Shown one piece after another: positions 1-10,800 of a DNA stretch of 64,000 nucleotides. The notes under the pieces are model-generated. The model was not told the DNA's origin and made no database searches. It was given only the letters and a program-made list of their open reading frames with translations. The position numbers and the translations under genes were made by a program. Source of the stretch: Hydrangea macrophylla. Lineage: Eukaryota; Streptophyta; Magnoliopsida; Cornales; Hydrangeaceae. The stretch is taken from assembly GCA_033977485.1 (NCBI GenBank), contig CM066982.1, positions 13,383,218 through 13,447,217 of the forward strand, written 5' to 3'. How positions within the stretch are numbered: the stretch's first letter is position 1; each line of letters opens with the position of its first letter.

Positions 1-1289
1 TCAACATAGATCTCGGCCTTAAACGTTCTTATAAGTTTAATTCCTAACAGTGAGCCTTGAAAACAGTATATATGTCAAACAGTTCTTTAAAAAAAAAACC
101 TTCAAAACCTTTTCTAAACAGTCCCTTATAAAGAAATACAAAACTGTTCAAACAGCCCCAGGTCGCGCGAGCGGGTCGCGCGCGCGAAGGGGGAGATGGG
201 TCGCACGAGCGGGTCGCGCGCGCGAATGGGAGAAACGGGTCGCGCGCGCGAAGGGGTGAATGGTTCGCGCGCGCGAGTTCTTGCAGTTTCATCATCTTCC
301 TCGTTTTTTCCCTGTTTTCAATTTCAAACTGTATTTTTACCCATTTTCAGATTCTGTTTCAAACATGTCGTGCAATATATGGATCTCTTCGGTTTTTCGC
401 GTAGATTAAGAATAAGCTATCAATTTAAACTAATACGGATTGTATCTCTAGATATTCGCGATTAAAGTAAGGGTGTCAAAACTTTAAATCAACGGTACAT
501 CGCGATATGGACGAATTACTGCGTAGGATTTGAAACGTAGCTTATTGGGACTGAGATCTTCCATAATCAATTCACGGAATTGACTTTGGTTGAGTTTTGT
601 AAAACTCCAATTCAAAGCCTCAATGGTGTTTATACATATATATGTATATACACATCTATATACACTGAAATATACATATATAGACATGGCGAGTGAGTTT
701 ATAATACTCACTGAGGTGCTAGTACAAAGAAATTGAGATCGAGAATTCCGCCGTAATATCCGCCGTTAGAAATTACTCCTCCGTTCTTCCTCTTGATCTT
801 GATATAAATATATATAGCTATGTATGTGTAAGTGTATATGTATATGTATATACTGTATGTGTGTTTCTTGAGAGGAAGAGAGAATTAGAGGGAGATTGAG
901 AGAATTGAGAGTCTTAGAGAGTGATATAGATATATTTATAGGGAGAGTCCAAATTGGGCTCCAAGCAACCCACAGGTTTTATCCCGTGCGGTGAGCTCAC
1001 GTGCTCCCACACCCAACACGCGGCATAACGCAGATTTAAAACATAACACTGGTATTTTACGGTTGATATAAAAATACAGAAATCATATTAGCGTAGGAAA
1101 TAAATTCCCGGTTTATACAAAAATATAGATATCGATTTTGAAACCATAGAAAACATTTTTCTGTATTTATGGAAATTACAGTTTGACCCCAGATATATAT
1201 ATATATTATAAAGAGAAATTAAATCAAATATTCGTGGAAATGAAATGCAGTATTTATTTATTAATGAAAATAAAATACAGGGTGTTACA
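1..1289 (-). mobile_element. Partial gypsy-type LTR, cut by window start
   Basis: The right boundary reads GGGTGTTACA at 1280-1289, the reverse complement of an LTR start TGTAACACCC, so the element runs on the minus strand and continues beyond the window. A minus-strand TATA-like stretch (TATAAATATA) lies near 927-938. The sequence resembles the LTR fragment at 55,230-55,500, sharing the TTCGCGTAGATTA box. The next five bases, CTATT (1290-1294), are the expected right TSD copy, but the left copy is outside the window. It interrupts the LINE to its right. No coding capacity is visible. Confidence 0.7.
162..285. repeat. GC-rich CGCG cassette inside the LTR
   Basis: Four imperfect repeats of a GGTCGCGCGCGCGAA-like unit, spaced by about 25-30 bases, stand out in AT-rich LTR sequence. 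The units are self-complementary (CGCGCG cores). Comparable CGCGCGAGCG words occur in both Athila LTRs near 44,533 and 51,763 and in the Athila interior near 49,005-49,177. Confidence 0.8.
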
Positions 1290-1797
1290 CTATTGAGGAC
1301 TTCCCATTTCCAAAGGTCCCCTCCAAATGAATATCATAGGTACCACTGATGATCTTGTAAGTACTGATAGAATTAAACTTACCATTTTCTAAAGGAGACC
1401 AAATGGGAAAGTCTTCCACTTGGCTGAATTTAGGAAGAGGAGTATTGAGGATAAGAATTTTTTTCCTCAACAGCTATCCTTTGTTGAATAACACCTAGCT
1501 GCCAGGTCCCATGAGTAGAAATAATATCCTTAACTTTCATTTTAGGATTATCAATATGAGATTATAGATGGGACAAGGCATGCTTACCACACCACCAATC
1601 TTTCTACAAATTTATTTTGTTCCCATTACCCACGATCCATTTGGTGGTGCCTTTCTTGAGGATATCCTTAGTACGCAGGATTCCTCTCCAAGTGTTAGAA
1701 TTTCTTCTCTTAGCCTTCCACACCGAGAAAGGGTTGCCATTGAGATATTTATTAACAAGAACTTTGGTTCAGAGATGATCTTTGGAATTCAGAATAT
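1290..1797 (-). pseudogene. LINE ORF2, C-terminal zinc-binding (zf-RVT) region
   Basis: The minus-strand translation, interrupted by stops and frameshifts, shows features of the C-terminus of plant L1-type LINE ORF2 proteins. These are a GNG motif followed by W-K-D-W, and a W-S-P-L-E-N-G-K-F box (near 1,370-1,415) typical of zf-RVT domains. It continues directly from the part at 2,279-2,460 once the solo LTR at 1,798-2,273 and one TSD copy are ignored. It is cut at 1,289 by the LTR at the window edge. The identification rests on motif memory of the family. The decay shows it is inactive. Confidence 0.7.
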
Positions 1798-2273
1798 TGT
1801 TAGGATCTTTAATCTATAAAATTGTAGAACCCTAGAGTAGTAAAATCACAGCCCTAGGATCAAATCATGTCAGATTATTAAGGGTACAATATATTAGAAT
1901 ACATACCTGTATCCATTGTAGCAATTAGCAAACCTTAGGAGAACGATGATGATCGGTTATGTCTTCCTCAGTCAAATCTCTTGAGTTCTTTAATGGGTTC
2001 CTACTCTTGATGGGATGGGGGAGGAAGTAGTATAATGATTTGACATATTTGGGACCATAACCTATATGTTTTTATATACTGATATGTTAGGGTTCCCATT
2101 ATTCCTAACAGAATCAGTATTTGGTATCCACTCATTAAACCTATACCCACTAGAAGTCCAATCGGCTTCCTACAATTAGACCACATAATATAAGCCCATT
2201 TAATTAATAGCCTTATAATATAATTGATATTAATATGTTGCCCACTCTTATTAGGAAATATAATTTCCTAACA
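1798..2273 (-). mobile_element. Solo LTR, copia or TRIM-like, 476 bp
   Basis: Bounded by TGTTAGG at the left and CCTAACA at the right, a perfect 7-bp terminal inverted repeat, and flanked by a 5-bp TSD AATAT (1793-1797 and 2274-2278). On the minus strand a TATATAAA box lies near 2,070-2,080, so minus is the likely sense. No primer binding site, polypurine tract or ORF is present, hence a solo LTR or a very small TRIM-like unit. It splits the LINE reading between 1,797 and 2,279. The copia assignment rests only on the TGTTAGGAAAT-type terminus. Confidence 0.8.
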
Positions 2274-2278
2274 AATAT

Positions 2279-3624
2279 TCCATCTGAGATTGCTCAGCAA
2301 AGCTAAATTATTTTCATGACTTTTCCTGATTCGAAGGCCTCCTTGCTGTTTCTCAAAGCACACTTTGTCCCAACAGACCAAGTGAATCTTTTTTCTTATC
2401 TTCCTGATCTCCCCAAAGAAAATTTTTGTTAATGCGATCAAGTTGTTGGCAAACAAAAATAGGGATTAAGATAATGTGCATCAGATGGTTAGGCATAACT
2501 TCGAGAGTAGATTTAATGAGAGTATTTCTACCAACCATAGATAACATTTGAGATTTCCAGTTAGATAGTTTCTTTTGGATCTTGTTAATAGAAGTGTTGA
2601 ATAAGGCCTTAGAGACTCTACCAAGAAAATGAGGAACTCCCAAATATTTGCCAAGGTCCATGGGTATAGTATTCCCACTCTTCCTAGTGATGGCATTGAT
2701 GATATTTCCTCTAGTATTATCCGAAAAGTAGATGCAAGATTTAGCAACACTAATTTTTTGCCCAGATATATCACATAATATTTCTAGAGTATCCATAATA
2801 ATATCAAAAATTTTCTCAATAGCTATTAAAATAGAATATTATCATCAGAAAAAAAGATGGGAAATTTGAGGGTCCCTTTGAGAAGCTTTCAAATCTCGCC
2901 ATGTTTTTGCTAGCAATTGTTTATCTATGATGGAAGCCAAAATTTCCATGACAAACACAAAGAGATAGGGGATATAGGGTCTCCTTGTCTAAAGCCTTTT
3001 TTAGGATTGAATCTAGCAAGAGGGCTACCATTAAAAAGAATTTGAAGCTCAGTCGTAGAAATACACTGGATTATGATATTAATCCATTGCATGGGGAAAG
3101 TTGAAGGCAACTAGAGTTTCTTTTAAGAAGTCCCATCTCATTCTATCATAAGCTTTCTCAAAATCAATTTAAGGATCATCCCTCCTCTATTACTCTTATG
3201 GCCTTTTAACGTGTGAAGAATTTCTTGAGTAATAAGAATATTATCCTTAGTATTTCTCCCCGAGATAAAGCTGCTATGATTATGCCCTATCATCCTATTT
3301 AAAAGGGGTCTCAATCTCTTAGTCAGGGTTTTAGTAATAATTTTGAAAGAGACATTAATAAAATTTATAGGCCTAAAATTAGTGATCATCTCAGGATTGT
3401 TGTCTTTGGGGATGAGCGCAACAAAATTTTTATTGATCGAAAGAGGGAGACTGCCATTTTGGAAGACATTTTTTTGTGAAATTAATAATAGAAGGGGAAA
3501 CAATATTCCAAAGTTTCTGGTAAAATCCAACATTCAATCCATCAGGACCTTAGGCCTTATTGGGACCAAGTTCAAACAAAGCATTCTTAATTTCCATATC
3601 CAAGACAGGGATGCAAAATATGGA
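2279..3624 (-). pseudogene. LINE ORF2, reverse transcriptase part
   Basis: The minus strand encodes the N-terminal and middle RT blocks of a plant L1-type LINE. An ALIPK box followed by NFRPINF, then N-x-S-x-K-I-I-T-K and a F-I-S-G-R-N-x-x-D-N-I box lie within 3,138-3,533. A W-D-K-V-C and G-G-L-R-I-R block lies near 2,330-2,400. The F-V-D-D-type catalytic region near 2,800-3,000 is badly degraded. Several frameshifts and stops make it a dead copy. It joins the endonuclease half at 23,994-24,960. The two halves are separated by the solo LTR whose TSD ATGGA lies at 3,620-3,624 and 23,994-23,998. Confidence 0.8.
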
Positions 3625-3929
3625 TGTCACACCCTAACCTGTCCCGGGTGGATTAGGACACGTGTAGCAATGCTTTATGCATAAAACATACACTAATAAG
3701 CAAGAGACCATGTTAGTTATTAAGAAAAACATGATTTGAACCAACATAAAAGAGCTTATTGTGACAAAATAGCCCTAAGGGAAAAATGGTCATTTAGGAA
3801 AGATAGTAAAATTTTATACCAAGAGATATATCTTTGAGTCCCAGTTCCAACATAGAAAACGGCACACGAATTTGAGTTTTCTAGAAAGAGTTATGCATGT
3901 TTCCGTAAAAGTTGACGTGCTAAAAAATT

Positions 3930-4060
3930 TGTACGCAGATCGATCCGCCCTTTAGCCCGAATCGATCCATTTCAACAATTCTTCCGCAGAATGTCCTCCC
4001 AGAAGTCCTGATTGATCTGCCCTTTAACCCGGATCAATCCGGGTTCTGCAGAAATATTTT
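3930..4060. repeat. Palindromic GATCGATCC cassette in the outer LTR
   Basis: Contains repeated, partly self-complementary units: GATCGATCCGCCCTTTAGCC, then CGAATCGATCC, then TTGATCTGCCCTTTAACCC and GGATCAATCCGGG. The unit TCCGCCCTTTAGCCC recurs as CTGCCCTTTAACCC. GCAGAAT words lie beside it. It is a candidate counterpart of the CGCG cassettes found in other LTRs of the window. Confidence 0.6.
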
Positions 4061-4405
4061 CTACTGTTAAAAACCCTTGCTTTTCAAGTCCAAATCATAT
4101 CTAAACACAACCAAACTTTATGGGACTTCAAGAAAAACATTTCAAAACTATTTCTATACATTCTTAAACATTTCCAAGCATGTAAAACATATATATATAT
4201 ATATATAACCTCAATTGGATCAAAACAACCATGAACTCATCTCTTTTGATTGAAAACACGTTCTTGACATTCGTCTCTTGTCCAAAACTAACATCTCATG
4301 AAAACATCAAAGATCATTCTAAAAACATTCTTATGTGCCTCCAAACCATAACCAACTTCACAAGAGTTACAAAAGATCATTTTTCCCATACTTGATTAGT
4401 TTTAC

Positions 4406-5388
4406 TGTTTGCTATAATTATTTATTTGGGCGTGCCAGAGTCTTGTTAGGTAGACCCAAACTAATAAAAACAAAATTTCCTAAAAAACACTTGTGTGAGT
4501 GATTCACAAGGTTTCATGAATCTAACTTCTAATAAGCGATTGTGCGAATAAGTAGGAAAGTACCCTTATTCTAGGTTCCTAAACAGTGTTGAAGCACACA
4601 AGTCTAGCAAGTGATGAAGAGAAATAATGAAATTAAATAAAAGACAGATTTTATTTAATTGAAAGGGAAGATAAATTAAAAAAGAGTAATTGAAAGCCTA
4701 GGAAAATAAAAAGGATGCTAAGAATGCTGTTTAGAATGCATTGGGATGCTTTTGTCGAATTGACGCAGGGTCCTTTTCTTGGATGACCTGCCTTATATTT
4801 ATAGCGGCCTTATACAACTTCTATTTGGATAATAATTCCTTGGCTTGCGCTCCAAGCTGCTTCATTGATTGGCTGATTAAAGACCTTCCTTATCCATGAC
4901 TTCATTGAGTCAATCCCTTCAATTTAGGGATCAGACGCCTCAATCCAGCTGGCAACGAACACATCCTTTCCTAAACGGACTCTTATTTCCAATTCCCTAT
5001 GAGATGACATCATCATGCCAGCTGTGGATAACACCGCCTTCTCCTTCCAGTCAATCGGCCTTGTTACTGTCTCCCCTGGATGAATCGAGCTTTACCAATT
5101 TCCATGCCTTCCTTCATGCCCGATAGCCTTTCTTCACCCGCCCATAACCAATCGGACTTTAACTCTGACTTTACCTCTCATCTTCATTACGCTGTGTCCG
5201 ATTTGGCTTCTTGTTGCTTTACTCCACCATCGGGCTCTCCTTATCTCTCCCAACAGTCTTATTCCTTCCATCGGTCTCACCTCTACGCTTAAGTTCGATG
5301 GCTTGATCATTACTTAGCCCGGCCTCTCCTTCATTCTCTTCCACTTAAATCGGGCTCAAAAACCATTGACGGTTTTTGGGTGCAAACA
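4406..5388 (-). repeat. Tat element 3' LTR
   Basis: Begins TGTTTGC (4,406) and ends GCAAACA (5,388). It matches 16,103-17,085 nearly base for base. A minus-strand TATA box (TATAAATATA) lies near 4,793-4,802. The ORF-like stretches at 4,896-5,292 occur in both LTRs and are not genes. Confidence 0.92.
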
Positions 5389-5403
5389 ATTGCCCCCCAA
5401 AAG
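5389..5403 (-). other. Polypurine tract of the Tat element
   Basis: Directly inside the 3' LTR, the minus strand reads CTTTTGGGGGGCAAT. A G-rich run ending in CAAT before the 3' LTR fits the plus-strand primer of Tat-type elements. Confidence 0.8.
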
Positions 5404-5676
5404 GTCATATCAAACATCCCGCCTTGATTGATGTGACGTTTTGAATTTTAAACATTGCCACGCGTCAATCATGCAGTCATTGTCAGATTGTGGAGAATCC
5501 CACCAGTCATCCCACATTTAATGCACCATGATTACAGCGTCGTGATATTTAAACAACCAAACTTTTGAACTCCTTACCACATTCGCATTCTTACTCTCTC
5601 TCTACCGTCCAAGCAAAATAGAACTTCTCTCTCTAGACCTCCATTTTTTTCGGTGACTTTTCTCCTCTCCAAAGAC

Positions 5677-8600
5677 ATGGCTCCTAAAACCGCTCCGGCA
5701 ACCTCCAAAGGAAAGAAATCCTTTGCAAATGCTCCACCACCGTAAAACCGATGTAGAGCGGTTAGGACCCTTGCCAAAGCTCATACCGCTGACATCTCCA
5801 CCAATTACCTCACCCCCTACAGCTCCTCTGATGGCTCTCCCGTCGCACCAGGCTTGGGAGCGGCGTTTCTTGGCCACCCTCCGGCTGCTTTTCTACCATT
5901 TTTCCCTCCAGTAGAAAATGAAGCATTCCTTCAAGTCCCTGCTCACTGGGGCAAAGTCCAAAGTGCTAACCAGCCTATTCGGGGATAGCCGACACCTGCC
6001 GCAGATTGGGACAAGTAGGTGACCAGGGTTTCGGCCTCTAAGGCTAATGTCTGGAAGCAAACGGGCATTTATGACGCCATACTGCTCAGTCGGTCTCGAA
6101 TAGAGATAGACCGACCTCTTCTTCTGTCTGCTTTATTATTCTGGTCTTCTTCTTGCAACGGCTTCCTTTTCCGTTGCGGACCAATGGCTCCCACCATGAA
6201 GGACATCAGCTATCTGCTCGGCCTTCGCCCCCATGGACAAGAGATCATCCTCGGGCTTGACGTTGGGACGACCAGCTTTGCCTACCCCCTACAAGAAATT
6301 ATCAGGGATGGGGCCGTTTCACATAGGCCAATTACAGCCTTTGGAGGCTTTTTGACTGCCTGCATCGGGGCAGACGAGACGGAGGTGTCCGATGCAGAAC
6401 ACACTGCCTTCCTCATCTACTGGCTCAACAAATTTCTCTTCTGCTCGGCCAGCCAAGCCATTACCAAAGAATACACAACCTTGGCCTTGGCTCTTGCATC
6501 GGGGAAGCCGTTAGCCATGGCTATGCTTGTTTGGGCGCACTTGGTCAGAGGCATAACAGATTTTGTCCACTCGGGCTTCGGAGCTGGTGGGAGCCCGATA
6601 TGGGTGCTTCAGTTGTGGCTGCATTCTTATTTTCCCGAGTTCCAACCCCCCATCCGCCAATTGGCCGACGTTCCCATCTCTGTCGTCCAATTCATGGACG
6701 TAATTCCTTCTTCCCACTCCTTCGAGGAGTGTTTTACTTTCTTTTATCAAGGTTGTTCCCCTCGGGATGTCAATCTCTTTACCCCATTCTTTTCACTTCA
6801 ATTCTCTTCTTTCCTTCAACTTTCCAATAATTCTTCCAACTGGGGTTCGGGCACCCAGTCCACTTATAATGAAATCTCCTCTAGCTACTTAGTAGCTAGA
6901 GACATTATTTTTAGCCCGAGCATTCCGTCGGCCAATAATAAATGTGGGGCTGAATATTACTTCGCTCCTTTATACGCCCGCCAATTCGGGCTTACACAAC
7001 TCGTGCCCGTTCCCCCTGGCATTACTGTCAACGTTGATTGGGTGGAACGCGGCCTTATTGTTAACGATAGGCAAGTGAAGAAAATAAAAGAAAGATCAGA
7101 TCGGCTCAAAGCGGCGTTCAACTTCACACCCTTCTTCGCCCGGCCCATAGTGTCAGAGGAATTCACCTAGTGGTGGGGTGAACGGGCACGCAACATTTTC
7201 CCAGGCACTGCTGCTGAGGCCCTTGTGCCTTTTACTGCATCATCGGCCATTGAGGCCGATGCCATTATCACGACAGCAGCTCTAGTCAAGCGCAAACAGG
7301 TAGCCAAAAGACCGGCCAGAAAGCTAGCTCGGTGCAAAGGTCCTCAGAAGAAACAAAAAACAACATCGACCTCTACTCAGGTTAGATTTTAACGGCTTCA
7401 AACAGCTTAGTCCGATTCTGCCTGTTCGTAGTTCTAATCTTCTATTTTGCAGCTCATTGACGAAGACTCAGGAGAGGATCCACTCCCTGCTCCAACTCAG
7501 ACTCTTTCTCCAACTCTCCCTGCATCACCGACGTCTGAAGCAGCCTATCTGAAACGGGTAGCCATGCGGGTGATGCCTCTCCACATCGTGCCTCCTCTAA
7601 TGCCTTCCAGTGGAGATGAAAACCTTGCTCATATCATCCAAGCTCCTGAGCAAGTTGTCCTCTGTTCCAGCACTGAGGGCGCGGCCGATGCTGGAACTAC
7701 CACGGAGGCGGTTGGGGAAGAAGTGGACCAAACTGTCCCTGCTGAAGTCGGAGCTCTCTCCGGGCAAGGGAAACCTCCTGCAATTACTGGGTCTTCCATT
7801 CCCTCAACAATGGAGTCGGTAATGGCCGAGGACAATCCTCCTGAAGTGTCTGCCATTGAGACCGGTGCTGACAATTTGGGCGCAACCCCAGAGACCGAGG
7901 TCTTACAAGTGATGGCGGCCTCAATGAGTCCAGGAGAAGAGACTGACCACGTTTCTTCCTCCTCAGGGTTAGTTCAATCTCCTTCTCAACCAACTTCTTC
8001 GCAACCCAGTGAGGCCGATGTTCGCAAAGCAATTTCGGCCTCACTTGGTGCTCACACCCAGGTATTGCAGTGTACTTTACTTTAATTTGTACAATTTTAA
8101 AGATCATGTCTGACTGCATTCTCTTGAACAGGCCGATCCCACAAGTCCAGTACCAATCATTCCCTTCAACGACTTCTTCTCGGGCCTGGACCTGGGAGCT
8201 TTTGACCTTGGCCCCCTGGAGCCCGAAGCGGTCTCACCTTCCCTCCTCCAACAAGCCAAGGACCTACTCTTCGGGCTTACTGACCAGGAACTATCCAACC
8301 TTCCTGCTGCTGCTGATCTTGACACAGCCTTGACCACTCTCATGGCCGATCCTTCTCTCTCAGACGGGCAGCTATCATTACTCCTTGAGATAAAAGAAAG
8401 ACTCCCCAACGCCCGTCTTGTGGACCGATCGGCCTTAAAAATTCAGGCTGATGCAGAACTTCATTTAAGCTCACGGAAGAAAGCGTTGAAGTTCTTGGAA
8501 GGGACCAAAGCCAAGTTTGAAGTGGGGAAGGCTTCTCGGGCTCAGGTTCTAGCAAGAGACTCTTGGTTGCAAAGCCGTATTGCTGCACTAAAGGCTCAGC

Positions 8601-8833
8601 TTGCCCAATGTGAGGCCGAGGTCGTCACCAACAACACCGCCCTTGGAAAAATTGATGAAGCATTATCTTCACTAGGCGGCGATGCCCAGAAGTGCAGCGA
8701 ACAGCTGTAAGCCAGTGTTCCGATATCTCGGGCATGGGCACAAAAGCTAGGAAAAGCCAAACGGGATAGGTCTAGAGCCATCAAAACCTGGGAGGACTTG
8801 AAGGCTAAACTTAGAAATTTTGGGTCGGCCTAG
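5677..8833 (+). pseudogene. Antisense plant mobile domain (PMD) gene inside Tat element
   Basis: A plus-strand gene antisense to the element's gag-pol. Three exons fit one frame: 5,677-7,380, 7,453-8,061 and 8,132-8,833. Both introns are phase 0 with GT/AG ends and are only 72 and 70 bp. The total is about 1,004 codons. Exon 1 carries a plant mobile domain, also called aminotransferase-like. Near 6,130-6,240 there is F-L-F-R-C-G-P-M followed by P-T-M-K-D-I and L-L-G-L-R-P, and near 7,165 a W-W pair. Exon 2 is rich in Pro, Ser, Ala and Glu. Exon 3 encodes a charged helical, coiled-coil-like tail. Five in-frame stops break it (5,743 TAA, 5,986 TAG, 6,016 TAG, 7,168 TAG, 8,708 TAA) but there is no frameshift. 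PMD genes carried by gypsy and Mutator elements are known. Function here is not established, and this copy looks dead. Confidence 0.8.
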
Positions 8834-8943
8834 AGGCCGACTCCTATTTTGGATTTTGTAAAGAATCTCTCTTTTCTTTTTCCATCATTTTTGTAAGTAA
8901 GCTGTGCTCAGCCTATCAATACAAAAATAATGTTTTATCTAAA

Positions 8944-10380
8944 TCATTCGGGCTCAGGCTCATAATTTATCAACTGATCATATTCCAACCCAGGATTCGG
9001 TTTATAGTCCAGGCCAATGGTCTCCCATAACGTAGGATAATAGGACTTTAAATACTGACCATTGATTAACCGGACATAAACAATTCCATCTAAATCACGC
9101 AGCTTGTAAGCACCACCCGTCTTGACTTGATGAACAATGAACGGGCCTTCCCAATTGATCGACCATTTACCATAATGATTATCCTTGTCCCCAATTGGTA
9201 ACACGGCCTTCCATACCAAATCATCAGTGCAAAAAGACTTCTCCTTCACCCTCTTGTTATAAGCTCGGGTTGCCCATTACTTCTGCACTCTTAATGAATC
9301 CAAGGCCGTTAGCCTAATTTCATCAAGTCCATCTAATTCAGCTATCATAGCCTCTGTGTACTCAACAGGCTCTAGCTGATTCTGTAAAGCTCTTCTGGCC
9401 GATCGGACCGTTACTTCCATAGGTAACATAGCGTCGTGCCCATAATTCAACATGAATGGCGTGACCCCCGTACTTGACCTTTTTGATGTCCGATAGGCCC
9501 ATAACGCTTCGGACAAGAGCTTGTCCCATTATCTAGGATTCTCAACAATCATTTTTTCAATGATCCCTTTAAGGATCTTATTAGTGGATTCTGCCTGATC
9601 ATTAGCCTGTGCATAATAGGGCGTAGAATTGAGAATTTTGATCCCCCTACTTTCTGCAAAGGCCGATGTTTCTGTCCCTGTAAACACCGATCCTTGGTCG
9701 GCAGTGATCGTTTTCGGAAGGCCGAACCTATGGATAATGTGTTCCTCAATGAATTTTATGACAGTGGCCTGAGTCACCGTTCTACAAGGTATGGCCTCGG
9801 CCCACTTGGTGAAGTAGTCCGTAGCCACTATGATGAAACAATGCTAGCCCGATGATGGCGGTAGGACTTTGCCAATTAAATCCATCGCCCATCCTCTGAA
9901 CGGCCATGGTTTGATTACGGGTTGCAATTCTTTGGCCGACACATGTTGAATCGGACCATGCTTTTGGCAAGCTTGACACCCCTTTGCATAACTGATATAG
10001 TCTTTCAACATGCCGGGCCAGTAATAATTGTACCTTCTCAGCAACCACTTCATCTTGGTACCGGCCTGATGTGCCCCACAAATTCCTTCGTGTACCTCGG
10101 CCATAACCTGCATGGCCTGCTTTTTCCCTAGACACCTCAGGATCACGTCATCGCCGATCGGTTTCTTGAATAATTCTCCATCAAGTATCACGAATCGGAC
10201 AGCAAACAATCTAACTTTTCGATCTACCCTTACATTGGGGAGATTCAGGTATTCAATGATGGGGATTCTCCAAACGCCATCCTCCATCAAGACAGAATTG
10301 GTAGTAGCGTACCAACCTCTCTTTACAACGGACGGTAATGATCGGACCTGAACAGTGATTAGTTGGTCTTTTGCGCCCTT
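8944..10380 (-). pseudogene. Tat integrase region of pol
   Basis: The minus strand reads through a zinc-binding H-H-C-C module (H-x3-H in HEGICGAH, then C-x2-C in CQAC, near 9,960-10,100). The catalytic core follows, with D in AMDLIG (near 9,880), D in TADQG (near 9,690) and E in QAESTNK (near 9,590). The C-terminal region ends near 8,944. The frame holds stops at 9,844 (TAG), 9,529 (TAA) and 9,277 (TAA). All three keep frame across the break, and each could come from a Gln codon by C-to-T. The expected G before QAEST is D here. This is the enzyme that would insert cDNA in the nucleus; it is inactive as read. Confidence 0.85.
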
Positions 10381-10800
10381 CTGGGAAGATGAGGCTGATC
10401 CTGTTTTTGCCAACTTATCGGCCTCAGTATTCGTGGTTCTTGGAATATAGCTCACGCTAATGTCATCAAATGCCTCCATGAGTTGAGTAGCTACGGCGTG
10501 GAACGGGCAGAGCTCCCAACTTCGTATCTGAAATTCTTCGGCTATTTGTCCGATCACCAGTCCTGAGTCTCCCTTTATATGCACGGATGATGCCCCCATT
10601 TCAAGGAGTATCTCCAGTCCGATGATAAGTGCTTTGTACTTGGCCTGATTATTAGTACATTTGAAATTGAGCCGAAAAGACATTTTTATCTTCTTGTACT
10701 TGGGTGATACAATCACCACACCTGCCCCAGCACCTTCTGCATTTTTGGAACCGTCAAAGATCAAAGTCCATGGGACTAAGGATGTGCTCAGGACCTTGGG
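10381..10800 (-). pseudogene. Second (archaeal-type) RNase H of Tat element
   Basis: Follows the RT-linked RNase H and precedes the integrase, as in Tat elements. It opens with T-L-I-F-D-G-S (catalytic Asp, near 10,755-10,775) and G-A-G-V-V. KGDSGLVIGQ (second Asp) and NTEADKLAK (last Asp) follow. The family motif NNQAEYEAL reads NNQAKYKALI here, so two Glu codons, including the expected catalytic one, have become Lys. This substitution, near 10,625-10,660, would abolish activity if it is real. Confidence 0.82.

Noticed and set aside
162..285. CGCG array as a CpG-island promoter of a host gene
   Set aside because: It lies within an LTR and has similar arrays in other LTRs; no host exon follows.
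1568..1819. 83-codon plus-strand ORF
   Set aside because: It is the antisense of the LINE C-terminal region and runs into the solo LTR; no protein family motif.
4896..5292. ORFs of 76 and 70 codons, repeated at 16,602-16,989
   Set aside because: They lie within the two Tat LTRs and exist only because the LTRs are duplicates.
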